The notes: generated by a model not told the origin, from the sequence alone. Shown: positions 15,892-24,563, counted from the first letter of the stretch. The stretch is DNA of 24,743 bases from Phocaeicola plebeius (GCF_003437535.1 NZ_QSQT01000042.1:1-24743); one strand, 5' to 3'. Translations and numbers: made by a program.

Positions 15892-16551
15892 ATGAATTGG
15901 ATTGAACAGGTTACTATACTTGATTTGTTGCTGAAGGGATTGATTATCGGCATTGTCGTGTCTGCTCCTTTGGGACCGGTCGGTGTGCTCTGTATTCAGC
16001 GTACGTTGAACAAAGGGCGCTGGTTTGGTTTCGTGACAGGAGTCGGGGCGGCATTAAGTGATATTTGCTATGCGTTGATTACGGGATACGGAATGAGTTT
16101 CATGGACGAACTCATCCTGAAGCATCATATTTTTCTTCAGGTGGTGGGCAGCATCATGTTGCTGGCTTTTGGTATCTATACCTTCCGCAGTAATCCGGTG
16201 AAGTCACTTCGTCCGTCTTCAGGTACGCGCGGAACGTATCTGCACAATTTCGTAACGGCATTTTTTGTTACCCTGTCCAATCCCTTGATTATTTTCCTGT
16301 TCATCGGTCTGTTTGCCCGTTTTTCGTTTGTCATGCCGGGCAGTCCCATCGGATTTCAGTTAGTGGGCTATTTGGCCATTATCCTGGGCGCATTGGGCTG
16401 GTGGTTCAGCATTACTTATTTTGTCAATAAAGTACGTTCACGATTTAATTTGCGCGGCATCTGGGTGCTCAATCGCATCATCGGTGTCGTGGTCATGATA
16501 GCGGCGGTGGTGGGAATCGTCCTGGCCATTGCCGGCAAATCTTTTTCTTGA
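15892..16551 (+). CDS. LysE/RhtB-family amino-acid exporter
   Basis: A 219-residue inner-membrane protein with six hydrophobic segments, of the LysE superfamily that exports amino acids or related small molecules. The family hallmark is the SAPLGPVGVLCIQRTL stretch (24-39), followed by a glycine-rich GVGAALSD segment and, in the middle, VTLSNPLIIFLFIG (NP motif). The substrate cannot be predicted; these proteins may export threonine, lysine or other amino acids. No earlier or later Met gives a better start. It heads a tight plus-strand cluster: the DUF4924-like gene begins 6 nt after its stop codon, with rfbD and prfC following. Confidence 0.85.
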   Translation: MNWIEQVTILDLLLKGLIIGIVVSAPLGPVGVLCIQRTLNKGRWFGFVTGVGAALSDICYALITGYGMSFMDELILKHHIFLQVVGSIMLLAFGIYTFRSNPVKSLRPSSGTRGTYLHNFVTAFFVTLSNPLIIFLFIGLFARFSFVMPGSPIGFQLVGYLAIILGALGWWFSITYFVNKVRSRFNLRGIWVLNRIIGVVVMIAAVVGIVLAIAGKSFS

Positions 16552-16557
16552 TAGGAT

Positions 16558-17103
16558 ATGTATATTTCTCAACAACTTAAAAAAAAGAATATCGCCGAAT
16601 ACCTGCTGTATATGTGGCAGGTGGAGGACTTGATTCGTGCTAACGGCTGCGACATGGAACGCATCCGCAAGAATATCATCGAGCCTTATCCGGCTACCGA
16701 CGAGCAGAAGAAGGAACTGGCCCGCTGGTATGAAGACTTGATTAACATGATGCAGCAGGAGGGAGTGCTGGAAAAGGGACACGTGCAGATTAACAAGAAC
16801 ATCATTGTCTGGCTGACCGACCTGCACCTGCGTTTGTTGCGTTCGCCTAAATTCCCGTATTACAGTGCGGCGTATTACAAGGTGCTTCCTTTTATTGTGG
16901 AACTGCGTGCCAAGGGTGGCGACAAGGACGTGCCTGAACTGGAAACTTGCTTCGATGCCATGTATGGGGTGCTGATGCTGAAGCTGCAGAAGAAGGAAAT
17001 CAGTGAAGAAACCATGAAGGCAGTGAAGGCCATCAGTGATTTGCTGGCGATGCTGGCCGGATATTATATTAAGGATAAGGAAGGTGATTTGGAACTGGAT
17101 TAA
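16558..17103 (+). CDS. DUF4924-family protein of unknown function
   Basis: A 181-residue soluble, mostly helical, highly charged protein that I recognise as probably DUF4924, a family known mainly from Bacteroidales. Visible traits: the N-terminal MYISQQLKKKNIAEYLLYMWQVEDLIRA helix region; a central NIIVWLTDLHLRLLRSPKF segment; an SAAYYKVLPFIVELRAK helix; and an acidic C-terminal end (KDKEGDLELD). There is no signal peptide, membrane segment or known catalytic motif. It lies 6 nt after the LysE-family gene and 13 nt before rfbD, so it is almost certainly co-transcribed. No function is proposed. Confidence 0.75.
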   Translation: MYISQQLKKKNIAEYLLYMWQVEDLIRANGCDMERIRKNIIEPYPATDEQKKELARWYEDLINMMQQEGVLEKGHVQINKNIIVWLTDLHLRLLRSPKFPYYSAAYYKVLPFIVELRAKGGDKDVPELETCFDAMYGVLMLKLQKKEISEETMKAVKAISDLLAMLAGYYIKDKEGDLELD

Positions 17104-17116
17104 AACATCACAGAAA

Positions 17117-17974
17117 ATGAAAAAGATATTAGTGACGGGAGCCAACGGACAGTTGGGTAATGAAATGCGTCTGCTGGCAGAAGAACACAAGAATTTTGAG
17201 TATTTCTTTACTGACGTGGCAGAACTGGACATCTGCGACGAGCAGGCAGTAATGGATTTCGTTTCGACTCATCAGATTGATGTGATTGTGAACTGTGCGG
17301 CTTATACGGCAGTCGACAAGGCAGAGGACAACGTGGAGCTCTGCGACAAACTGAATCATGTGGCTCCGGGCTATCTGGCCAAGGCAGCACAGAGCCGTAA
17401 CGGCTGGCTGGTGCAGGTGTCTACGGATTATGTGTTCGACGGCACAGCACATATTCCTTATAAGGAAGAAGATACACCGTGTCCGAATTCCGTATATGGC
17501 TCTACCAAGCTGGCTGGTGAGCAGGAAGCGTTGAAGCAGTGTCCTAATACGATGGTGATTCGTACGGCATGGCTGTATTCTACGTTTGGCAACAATTTCG
17601 TAAAGACCATGATTCGCTTGGGGCAGGAGAAAGAAACGCTGGGAGTTATCTTCGACCAGATTGGTACGCCGACCTATGCACGCGATTTGGCTCAGGCCAT
17701 TTTTGTAGCTCTGGAGAAGGGTATCGTGCCGGGTGTTTATCATTTCAGCAACGAAGGAGTCTGCTCCTGGTATGATTTTACCAAGGCTATCCATCGCTTG
17801 GCAGGTATCACCACTTGCCATGTGTCTCCGCTTCACACAGAGGACTATCCTACGAAAGCCTGTCGTCCGCACTATTCTGTGCTCGACAAGACCAAGCTGA
17901 AGAAAACCTATGGCGTGGAAGTGCCTTACTGGATGGACAGTCTGGCAGAATGTATTGAAAAATTAAAACAATAA
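17117..17974 (+). CDS. rfbD: dTDP-4-dehydrorhamnose reductase
   Basis: A 285-residue short-chain-type reductase making dTDP-L-rhamnose from dTDP-4-keto-L-rhamnose with NAD(P)H, the last step of rhamnose donor synthesis for surface polysaccharide. Visible: the nucleotide-binding GANGQLG (8-14), the active-site VSTDYVFDG (101-109), and the catalytic YGSTK (Y127, K131). The C-terminal [11 protein letters not shown] region fits the family. The ATG at 17117 is chosen because it starts directly with the [14 protein letters not shown] fold; an upstream in-frame ATG at 17036 would overlap the preceding gene by 68 bases and add a non-homologous tail. The other dTDP-rhamnose genes (rfbA, rfbB, rfbC) are not in the window, so this copy is detached from a polysaccharide cluster. 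prfC starts 2 nt after its stop. Confidence 0.92.
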   Translation: MKKILVTGANGQLGNEMRLLAEEHKNFEYFFTDVAELDICDEQAVMDFVSTHQIDVIVNCAAYTAVDKAEDNVELCDKLNHVAPGYLAKAAQSRNGWLVQVSTDYVFDGTAHIPYKEEDTPCPNSVYGSTKLAGEQEALKQCPNTMVIRTAWLYSTFGNNFVKTMIRLGQEKETLGVIFDQIGTPTYARDLAQAIFVALEKGIVPGVYHFSNEGVCSWYDFTKAIHRLAGITTCHVSPLHTEDYPTKACRPHYSVLDKTKLKKTYGVEVPYWMDSLAECIEKLKQ

Positions 17975-17976
17975 AT

Positions 17977-19548
17977 ATGGCAAATCAGGAAATAGCAAGA
18001 AGACGAACATTTGCGATTATCGCGCATCCGGATGCCGGTAAGACCTCGTTGACGGAAAAGCTGTTGCTTTTCGGTGGACAGATTCAGGTGGCCGGAGCCG
18101 TGAAATCAAACAAGATAAAGAAAACCGCCACGTCCGACTGGATGGACATCGAAAAGCAGCGTGGTATCTCGGTCACTACCTCCGTGATGGAATTTGACTA
18201 CCATGACTATAAGATTAATATCCTCGATACACCGGGTCACCAGGATTTTGCCGAAGATACGTATCGTACCTTGACGGCAGTGGACAGTGTAATCATCGTG
18301 GTGGACGGAGCGAAGGGTGTGGAAACACAGACTCGTAAGCTGATGGAAGTCTGCCGTATGCGTAACACGCCGGTGATTATCTTCGTCAACAAGATGGACC
18401 GTGAGGCTAAAGACCCGTTCGATTTGCTGGATGAACTGGAGGAAGAACTGGTTATCAACGTGCGCCCGCTGACGTGGCCGATTGAGAGTGGTCCACGTTT
18501 CAAGGGGGTGTATAACATCTACGAGCAGAAACTGAACCTTTTTCAGCCTTCCAAGCAGGTGGTGACGGAGAAGGTGGAAGTAGACATCCATACAGAGGAT
18601 TTGGACAACCATATCGGTACACCGCTGGCTGAAAAGTTGCGCAGTGAGCTGGAACTGATTGACGGAGTATATCCGGAATTCAACGTAGATGATTACCTGA
18701 AAGGAGAATTGGCTCCGGTGTTCTTTGGTTCGGCTTTGAACAACTTCGGTGTGCAGGAATTGCTCGATTGTTTTGTGGAAATTGCGCCAAGTCCGCGTCC
18801 GGTACAGGCAGAAGAACGCGAGGTGCAGCCTGAAGAACCTAAGTTTACCGGCTTTGTGTTCAAGATTACGGCCAACATCGACCCGAACCACCGTTCGTGT
18901 GTAGCCTTCTGTAAGGTATGTTCTGGTAAGTTTACTCGTAACACGCCGTATCTGCACGTGCGTCATAACAAGACCATGCGCTTTTCTTCACCCACGCAGT
19001 TCATGGCACAGCGCAAGACTACAGTAGATGAGGCTTGGGCTGGCGATATTATCGGTTTGCCGGATAACGGTACGTTCAAGATTGGTGATACGCTGACTGA
19101 AGGTGAACTGCTGCACTTCAAGGGATTGCCGAGCTTCTCTCCGGAAATGTTCAAGTACATCGAGAATGCCGATCCGATGAAGACCAAGCAGTTGAATAAG
19201 GGTATCGACCAGCTGATGGACGAAGGTGTGGCACAGCTGTTTGTCAACCAGTTCAACGGACGCAAGATTATCGGTACGGTAGGCCAGTTGCAGTTTGAGG
19301 TAATTCAGTATCGTTTGGAGAACGAATACAATGCGAAGTGTCGCTGGGAACCGTTGAGCTTGTATAAAGCCTGCTGGATTGAAAGCGATGATCCGGCTGA
19401 ACTGGAAGCTTTCAAGAAACGTAAGTATCAGTATATGGCGAAAGACCGTGACGGACGCGATGTGTTCCTGGCCGATAGCGGTTATGTGCTTCAGATGGCA
19501 CAGATGGACTTCAAGCACATCAAGTTCCATTTTACCAGTGAGTTCTAA
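17977..19548 (+). CDS. prfC: Peptide chain release factor 3
   Basis: A 523-residue translational GTPase that removes RF1/RF2 from the ribosome after peptide release; the E. coli protein is 529 residues. The G motifs are in order: AHPDAGKTS (16-24), the switch region RGISVTTSV (62-70), DTPGH (84-88) and NKMD (138-141). The [12 protein letters not shown] form and the C-terminal [25 protein letters not shown] region are typical of RF3 rather than EF-G. It is the last gene of the LysE-DUF4924-rfbD-prfC run; the 2-nt gap after rfbD suggests translational coupling. A strong terminator lies 25 nt downstream. Confidence 0.95.
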   Translation: MANQEIARRRTFAIIAHPDAGKTSLTEKLLLFGGQIQVAGAVKSNKIKKTATSDWMDIEKQRGISVTTSVMEFDYHDYKINILDTPGHQDFAEDTYRTLTAVDSVIIVVDGAKGVETQTRKLMEVCRMRNTPVIIFVNKMDREAKDPFDLLDELEEELVINVRPLTWPIESGPRFKGVYNIYEQKLNLFQPSKQVVTEKVEVDIHTEDLDNHIGTPLAEKLRSELELIDGVYPEFNVDDYLKGELAPVFFGSALNNFGVQELLDCFVEIAPSPRPVQAEEREVQPEEPKFTGFVFKITANIDPNHRSCVAFCKVCSGKFTRNTPYLHVRHNKTMRFSSPTQFMAQRKTTVDEAWAGDIIGLPDNGTFKIGDTLTEGELLHFKGLPSFSPEMFKYIENADPMKTKQLNKGIDQLMDEGVAQLFVNQFNGRKIIGTVGQLQFEVIQYRLENEYNAKCRWEPLSLYKACWIESDDPAELEAFKKRKYQYMAKDRDGRDVFLADSGYVLQMAQMDFKHIKFHFTSEF

Positions 19549-19572
19549 GGAAGACATAAGATATAAACATAG

Positions 19573-19610
19573 AAAAAGGCAGGAAAGTGAACCGCTCTCC
19601 TGCCTTTTTT
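19573..19610. terminator. Bidirectional terminator between prfC and the MATE gene
   Basis: AAAAAGGCAGGA (19573-19584) pairs with TCCTGCCTTTTTT (19598-19610), a perfect stem with T tract on the plus strand and A tract on the left foot. It can end both prfC and the convergent MATE gene. Confidence 0.88.
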
Positions 19611-19616
19611 ATATCC

Positions 19617-20948
19617 TTAAATTTGTTTCCTTTGCCAGCTTCCCTTTTTCAGATAGAGATAGCTCAGCAGGCCGATGGCTCCGGCATATACGTGTTCGGC
19701 AAACCAGCATACGGCTACATCCATTTTCAAAAGAAGGATGACCGTGACGATGAAGATCAGGTAGCAGGTCAGGGCTACTATCTCCAGCAGGAAGGCAGAG
19801 CGGGTGTCACCCGTGCCGGATACGGACTGGAAGAAAATGAATCCGGCACATTGGAAGAGGTAGCTGGAGCAGAGTACCCAGAGGGTTGGGACGGCAGCTT
19901 CTACCAGATCGGGCATGTCGGTATAGATGTGGAGCACATACGTAGGCAGACAGGCTATCAGCAGAATAACGGGCCAGACAATGCAGGTGCAGAGCTGTAC
20001 GTGCTGCCGGATGGTGGGCATGACATAGCGGGCTTCTCTGCTGCCAATCAGGTTGCTGACCAGGGAACTGCAGGTGGAGGCAAAGGCTGTGATGGTCATG
20101 AACGGGATACTTGATACGTTACGTACAATGTTGGTGATGGCCAGTGAGCGTTCGCCCAAATGCTCAATAAAGATAAAGAACAAGAACCAGGTACTGATGG
20201 AGACCGCATTCTGTATCATGGTCCACAGTGATACACCCATGATGCGTTTCAGTTCCGTCCATCGGAAACTTACCAGTTGGTTCAGTCCGTATTTGGCGCA
20301 GTCTACTTTCCGCGTGGTGTAGATAATGAAAAAGAGCATGGACACCAGTTCTGCCAGTGAAGAACCGATGGCTGCTCCGGCAATACCTAATGCCGGAAAT
20401 CCCAGCTTTCCGAATACCAGTATATAATTGAATACCACATTCGACGTCACCATGACGATGGAGTTGAGCGTGAGTGTCTTGGTTTGTGTGGTGCCCACGA
20501 AGAACGCCCGGAACATAATGGCCACAAACGAGAAGAAGAATCCGAATACGCGCCAGTTGATGTAGCTCACCGCCGCCTCACAGATGCGCGGGGATGCCAC
20601 CACGTGCGACAATATCCAGGGAGAGAACAGCCGGGACAGGGTAAACATGAGCAGTGCCATGGCCAGCAGGAAGTAAATCCCCTGATAAAAGATGGAACCA
20701 ATCATCCGGAAGTTACCTTCTCCGTTGCGACGGGCAATCAATATCTGCGAGCCGATGCTGAAGCCGAATCCTAACATGAAGATGGCCAGATAATACACTC
20801 CGGCAATGGCCGAGGCCCCTAGTTCCACTTCGCCCACACGTCCCATGAAAGCCGTATCGGTCATACCGATAAGTTGTTCCATAATCAGACTGATCAGGAT
20901 AGGGTAGGCCACTTTCCATATTTCTCCATTGGTGTATTTGGTATGCAT
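19617..20948 (-). CDS. MATE-family efflux transporter
   Basis: A 443-residue inner-membrane antiporter with about twelve hydrophobic segments in two six-helix halves, of the MATE (NorM/DinF-like) family that exports cationic drugs or metabolites using sodium or proton gradients. The family start WKVAYPILISLIMEQLIGMTD with TAFMGRVG is clear, as is the second-half repeat of the fold (ELKRIMGVSLWTMIQNAVSIS) and FQSVSGTGDTR near the end. The substrate cannot be predicted; it might be linked to multidrug efflux, but nothing in the context says so. It is monocistronic: an exact -7 box lies 28 nt before its ATG and it shares a terminator with prfC. Confidence 0.9.
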   Translation of the reverse strand: MHTKYTNGEIWKVAYPILISLIMEQLIGMTDTAFMGRVGEVELGASAIAGVYYLAIFMLGFGFSIGSQILIARRNGEGNFRMIGSIFYQGIYFLLAMALLMFTLSRLFSPWILSHVVASPRICEAAVSYINWRVFGFFFSFVAIMFRAFFVGTTQTKTLTLNSIVMVTSNVVFNYILVFGKLGFPALGIAGAAIGSSLAELVSMLFFIIYTTRKVDCAKYGLNQLVSFRWTELKRIMGVSLWTMIQNAVSISTWFLFFIFIEHLGERSLAITNIVRNVSSIPFMTITAFASTCSSLVSNLIGSREARYVMPTIRQHVQLCTCIVWPVILLIACLPTYVLHIYTDMPDLVEAAVPTLWVLCSSYLFQCAGFIFFQSVSGTGDTRSAFLLEIVALTCYLIFIVTVILLLKMDVAVCWFAEHVYAGAIGLLSYLYLKKGSWQRKQI

Positions 20949-20976
20949 AAAAGGCAGGTATTAGTTAGGTGAGATG

Positions 20977-20984
20977 CAAAGATA
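20977..20984 (-). promoter_or_regulatory. -7 box of the MATE gene
   Basis: The minus strand reads TATCTTTG (20984-20977), an exact TAnnTTTG match. Transcription would begin near 20970, leaving about 22 nt of leader. The -33 area overlaps the foot of the rpsP terminator, and no clear TTTG is seen at the right spacing. Confidence 0.5.
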
Positions 20985-20997
20985 CGACATTTCTGCA

Positions 20998-21041
20998 CAA
21001 AAAAAGACCATCCTTTTGCAAGGACAGTCTTTTGTTTGTCT
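20998..21041 (-). terminator. Terminator of rpsP
   Basis: AAAAGAC (21002-21008) pairs with GTCTTTT (21027-21033) and TCCTT (21011-21015) with AAGGA (21020-21024), separated by a 2x2 internal loop. On the minus strand it runs into a T tract (complement of 20998-21005). It lies 17 nt after the rpsP stop codon. Confidence 0.75.
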
Positions 21042-21057
21042 TTTTCTGAAAGAAGAA

Positions 21058-21600
21058 TTAAGCTTCAGCAGGAGCTTCTTCAGCAGCAGGAGCTTCTTCT
21101 GCGTTTGCAGCAGCTTCAGCTTCAGCCTTAGCAGCAGCTTCAGCAGCTTTCTTTTCAGCTACCTTCTTAGCGATTTCTTCGTTTACTTTCTTTTCAGCTT
21201 CCAGACGTGCTTTAGCTTCAGCTTTCTTAGCTTCTTCTTCCTTAGCCTTCAAAGCAGCCAGACCTGACTGTTTGTTTTCTTTCCAAGCGTTGAATTTAGC
21301 TTCAGCCTGTGCTTCATCGAATGCGCCTTTAGCTACACCGCCCAGCAAGTGTTTCTTCATGTAAACACCTTCGCGAGACAAGATGTTGCGTACTGTGTCA
21401 GTAGGCTGTGCACCTACCATTACCCAGTGTAATGCACGTTCAAAATTCAAATCTACTGTGGCAGGATTGGTGTTCGGATTGTAAGTACCAATTTTTTCAG
21501 TAAATCTACCATCACGTGGTGCTCTTGCATCTGCAATAACAATTGAATAGAACGCATATCCTTTGCGTCCGTTTCTTTGCAATCTGATTTTAGTTGCCAT
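21058..21600 (-). CDS. rpsP: 30S ribosomal protein S16, long form
   Basis: A 180-residue S16. The core (about 1-85) has [14 protein letters not shown], the [16 protein letters not shown] stretch and GTYNPN, as in all S16 proteins, which are usually 80-90 residues. The remainder is a lysine/alanine/glutamate-rich helical tail (about 113-180) ending in repeated EEAPAEA-like units. Such tails are usual in Bacteroidota, so this is not a fusion artefact; its ribosomal role is unclear. It is monocistronic with its own canonical promoter and terminator, unlike the rpsP-rimM-trmD-rplS operon of proteobacteria. The start follows an A+T-rich leader with no Shine-Dalgarno. Confidence 0.95.
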   Translation of the reverse strand: MATKIRLQRNGRKGYAFYSIVIADARAPRDGRFTEKIGTYNPNTNPATVDLNFERALHWVMVGAQPTDTVRNILSREGVYMKKHLLGGVAKGAFDEAQAEAKFNAWKENKQSGLAALKAKEEEAKKAEAKARLEAEKKVNEEIAKKVAEKKAAEAAAKAEAEAAANAEEAPAAEEAPAEA

Positions 21601-21639
21601 TTTTTAATTTAGTTTTTTAATGTAAATGATTTGAATTAT

Positions 21640-21658
21640 GCTAATAACCCGTATTAGC
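21640..21658 (-). promoter_or_regulatory. 5'-terminal hairpin in the rpsP leader
   Basis: GCTAATA (21640-21646) and TATTAGC (21652-21658) form a perfect 7-bp stem with a 5-nt loop. The position 6-7 nt after the rpsP -7 box means the mRNA would start with this hairpin. A role in mRNA stability or S16 feedback is plausible but unproven. Confidence 0.55.
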
Positions 21659-21663
21659 GGGTG

Positions 21664-21694
21664 CAAAGGTACAACTTTTCTTTTGTTCTACAAA
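21664..21694 (-). promoter_or_regulatory. rpsP promoter, full Bacteroidota consensus
   Basis: On the minus strand TTTG (21694-21691) is followed by exactly 19 nt and then TACCTTTG (21671-21664). Both boxes match the primary sigma consensus for this phylum. It lies only 13 bases after the stop codon of the upstream hydrolase gene. Confidence 0.8.
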
Positions 21695-21706
21695 GAGTTG
21701 CGCAAT

Positions 21707-22555
21707 TTATTTGTTGATTTCGCGCAGCCATTTCTCCAGCTCACCCGTCCATTGGCGTTTGTAGGGGAAGCTGTCGCGGTATCCCCAGCCGTGTCCTCCC
21801 ACCGGGTAAGTGTGCAGGCTGGCAGGAACGTTGTTCTTGACGAGGGCTGTGTAGTAGTTCACGCTGTTGGCCACCGGTACTACCGTGTCATCGCTGCTGT
21901 GCAGAATGAAGGCAGGGGGTGTTTGCGGAGTAACCTGCAATTCATTGGAATATTTCTGTTCCAGTTCCTTTGAGGGATTTTTTCCCAGCAGGTTGTCGTG
22001 AGAACCCATGTGAGTGTAAGCAGGGTCCATGGTGATGACCGGGTAGAAAAGAATCTGGAAATCCGGGCGAGTTTCCGCATCGGTGAAATGGGTGGCGGTG
22101 GTGCTGGCCAGATGTCCTCCGGCTGAAGAACCCATGATGCCCAGTTTTTTTACATTCCATTCCTGAGCGTGCTGGCGCATGATGCGCAGAGCCTGCTGTG
22201 AATCGCTCAGAGGCACTTCATTGTGTCCGTTGGGCATGCGGTAGCGGAGCACGGCATACGTAATGCCCTGGCTGTTGAACCAGTCGGCCATGCTTTTCCC
22301 TTCGTGGGCCATGGCCAGATGTGAGTATCCTCCTCCCGGACAGGCTACGATGGCCATTCCGTTCCCTTTTTTAGCCGGATAGACGTAGAGAATGGCTTCT
22401 TTTGTATAACTTGGAGAATCGGTATCTCCATTTTTTTCTTCTGTGATGCCGTTGTCATTAGGGGCACCGTTGGGCCATACCTTCATTTCAATCGGCTGTT
22501 GTGCGAAGAGCGTGCCCGACATAAGTAGCAGGCCCATTAGTAGCAGTGTTTTCAT
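21707..22555 (-). CDS. Secreted alpha/beta-hydrolase, acetyl-xylan-esterase-like
   Basis: A 282-residue exported alpha/beta-hydrolase of the pectin acetylesterase/BD-FAE-like esterase group. Visible: signal peptide about 1-18 (LFA-QQ), the oxyanion motif CPGGGY (72-77), nucleophile S144 in GSSAGG, an acid at D222/D223 in SSDDTVVP, and H255 in GGHGWG, so the triad is complete. Such enzymes remove acetyl or other ester groups from plant polysaccharides; the fold also resembles prolyl-oligopeptidase-type peptidases. It starts 19 nt after the OPT transporter stop codon, and the two are probably one transcript. That pairing leaves open whether it processes an ester or a peptide-like ligand. No terminator is evident before the rpsP promoter. 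Confidence 0.82.
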   Translation of the reverse strand: MKTLLLMGLLLMSGTLFAQQPIEMKVWPNGAPNDNGITEEKNGDTDSPSYTKEAILYVYPAKKGNGMAIVACPGGGYSHLAMAHEGKSMADWFNSQGITYAVLRYRMPNGHNEVPLSDSQQALRIMRQHAQEWNVKKLGIMGSSAGGHLASTTATHFTDAETRPDFQILFYPVITMDPAYTHMGSHDNLLGKNPSKELEQKYSNELQVTPQTPPAFILHSSDDTVVPVANSVNYYTALVKNNVPASLHTYPVGGHGWGYRDSFPYKRQWTGELEKWLREINK

Positions 22556-22574
22556 GTGTGTGATATATTAGAGA

Positions 22575-24563
22575 TTATTTTTTCAGTTTCATGCTGGCTT
22601 TTACCAGGTAAGTAATCAGCAGCAGATAAGCTACCAGTGACACCAGTTCGCTCATCGGGTTAGCCAGCCATTCTTCGTGGATAAGATTGATGTCGCAGTA
22701 GCGCATGATGGCACTCACTACACCCATCAGGGCACCTCCGGCAATGAATCCGGATGCCAGCAGCGTACCTTTCTCACCACGTGCGTTGTTGACAGCTTCG
22801 TCCTTGCTGCGTGAAGTCACGTACCAGTTGATGGCACCACCCACCAGCAACGGAAGGTTCAGTTCCAATGGAATGAACATACCCAGTGCGAAGGCCAGGG
22901 CAGGTACCTTGCAGAACGTCAGTACCAATGCCAGTGCAGCACCGATGCCGTAGAGCAGCCACGGAGCACCTACACCGTTCATCAGCGGGTCGATGACAGC
23001 CGCCATGGCATTGGCCTGCGGAGCAGCCAGTTGTCCGCTGGTGAATCCGTAAGAATCATTCAGCACCATAATCACACCGCCTACAGTAGCTGCGGAAACC
23101 AGTGTGCCGAGGAATTTCCAACTTTCCTGCTTCTTGGGTGTGCTACCCAGCCAGTAACCGATTTTCAGGTCGGTAATGAAACCGCCGGCCATGGACAATG
23201 CGGTGCAGACCACACCACCCATTACCAGTGAGGCCACCATACCCGTGGCACCTTTCAGTCCTACTGCCACCATGATGACAGAGGCCAGAATCAAGGTCAT
23301 CAGCGTCATGCCCGATACCGGGTTCGTTCCTACAATGGCGATGGCATTGGCTGCTACGGTGGTAAACAGGAAGGAGATTCCTGCTACCAGCAGAATGGCT
23401 ACCACGGTATGTAGGATGTTGCCTTGCATTACATCGAAATAGAAGAAGAGTACCACGAGCAGCAGGGTGAACAGCGAACCGAAGGCGATGATTTTCATGG
23501 ACAAATCCTTCTGAGTACGTTCCACGTTTTCTTCGGCCTTTTTGCCCTTCATTTCACTGGCAGCCAGGCTGACTGCACTCTTGATGATGCCCCATGAACG
23601 CACGATACCGATGATGCCGGCCATGGCGATACCTCCGATACCGATGCTCTTGGCATATTCCTTGAAGATAAGTTCGGGTGACATATCTCTTACGGCTGTC
23701 GTGATGTCCGGATTCCAGGCATTCAGCACTTGGTCGCCCCAGAACAAGGAAATGCCCGGTACGATAATCCACCATACGGCCAGTGAGCCGGCACAGATGA
23801 TGGCCGCATATTTCAGTCCGACGATGTAACCGAGTCCCAGTACGGCAGCTCCCGTGTTAATCTTGAATACCAGTTTGAACTTGTCGGCAATGGTCTCTCC
23901 CCATCCGCAGATGCGGCTTGTGAAGTTCTCGTTCCACCAGCCGAAGGTTCCCACGATGAAGTCATAAAGACCGCCCACCAGTCCGGCCATGAGCAGCGGT
24001 TTGGCCTGGTCGCCTCCCTTTTCACCCGACACGAGCACCTGGGTACTGGCCGTAGCTTCCGGGAAAGGATATTCGCCGTGCTTGTCTTTTACGAAATATT
24101 TACGGAAGGGAATCAGGAACAGGATGCCCAGCACACCACCCAGCAAGGAGCTGATGAACATCTGCATGAAGTTGACCGTCATTTCCGGATATTTTTCCTG
24201 CAGGATGTAGAGGGCCGGCAGGGTAAAGATGGCACCCGCCACGATAACGCCTGAGCAGGCACCGATGGACTGAATCATGACGTTTTCACCCAGTGCGCCT
24301 TTGCGTTTGGTGGCGCTGGAAATACCCACAGCGATGATGGCAATTGGAATGGCTGCTTCGAACACCTGGCCCACTTTCAGTCCCAGATAGGCAGCGGCAG
24401 CCGAGAATATAACGGCCATGACGAGTCCCCATGTCACTGACCAGAAGTTAACTTCAGGATACGTTTTTCCGGGAGACATGAGGGGTTCGTATTTCTCTCC
24501 CGGTTTGAGCGGACGGAATGCGTTTTCGGGCAGTCCCGTCGGTTTTTCTTGTGTCTCTTTCAT
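22575..24563 (-). CDS. OPT-family oligopeptide transporter
   Basis: A 662-residue inner-membrane protein with about fifteen hydrophobic segments, of the OPT superfamily, secondary transporters for short peptides, modified peptides or metal chelates. Visible: a cytoplasmic N-terminus rich in Pro/Lys, then VNFWSVTWGLVMAVIFSAAAAYLG-like first membrane segment with LGLKVGQVFEAAIPIAI, the TKRKGALGENVMIQSIGACSG block, and a hydrophilic loop near 325-345. The bacterial members resemble the YSL/peptide branch, but the substrate cannot be read from sequence. It is followed at 19 nt by a secreted alpha/beta-hydrolase. Its promoter lies 45 nt upstream of the ATG. Confidence 0.92.
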   Translation of the reverse strand: MKETQEKPTGLPENAFRPLKPGEKYEPLMSPGKTYPEVNFWSVTWGLVMAVIFSAAAAYLGLKVGQVFEAAIPIAIIAVGISSATKRKGALGENVMIQSIGACSGVIVAGAIFTLPALYILQEKYPEMTVNFMQMFISSLLGGVLGILFLIPFRKYFVKDKHGEYPFPEATASTQVLVSGEKGGDQAKPLLMAGLVGGLYDFIVGTFGWWNENFTSRICGWGETIADKFKLVFKINTGAAVLGLGYIVGLKYAAIICAGSLAVWWIIVPGISLFWGDQVLNAWNPDITTAVRDMSPELIFKEYAKSIGIGGIAMAGIIGIVRSWGIIKSAVSLAASEMKGKKAEENVERTQKDLSMKIIAFGSLFTLLLVVLFFYFDVMQGNILHTVVAILLVAGISFLFTTVAANAIAIVGTNPVSGMTLMTLILASVIMVAVGLKGATGMVASLVMGGVVCTALSMAGGFITDLKIGYWLGSTPKKQESWKFLGTLVSAATVGGVIMVLNDSYGFTSGQLAAPQANAMAAVIDPLMNGVGAPWLLYGIGAALALVLTFCKVPALAFALGMFIPLELNLPLLVGGAINWYVTSRSKDEAVNNARGEKGTLLASGFIAGGALMGVVSAIMRYCDINLIHEEWLANPMSELVSLVAYLLLITYLVKASMKLKK

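Noticed and set aside
17036..17116. Upstream in-frame start for rfbD
   Set aside because: It would overlap the DUF4924-like gene and add 27 residues before the nucleotide-binding fold that normally begins the protein.
16438..18966. Long minus-strand reading frames opposite the LysE, DUF4924, rfbD and prfC genes (up to 286 codons)
   Set aside because: All four plus-strand genes are confidently assigned and tightly spaced. The opposite frames are low in recognisable motifs and cross gene boundaries.
19587..20114. A 175-codon plus-strand frame opposite the MATE gene
   Set aside because: It starts inside the prfC terminator and shows no domain; the MATE protein on the other strand is unambiguous.
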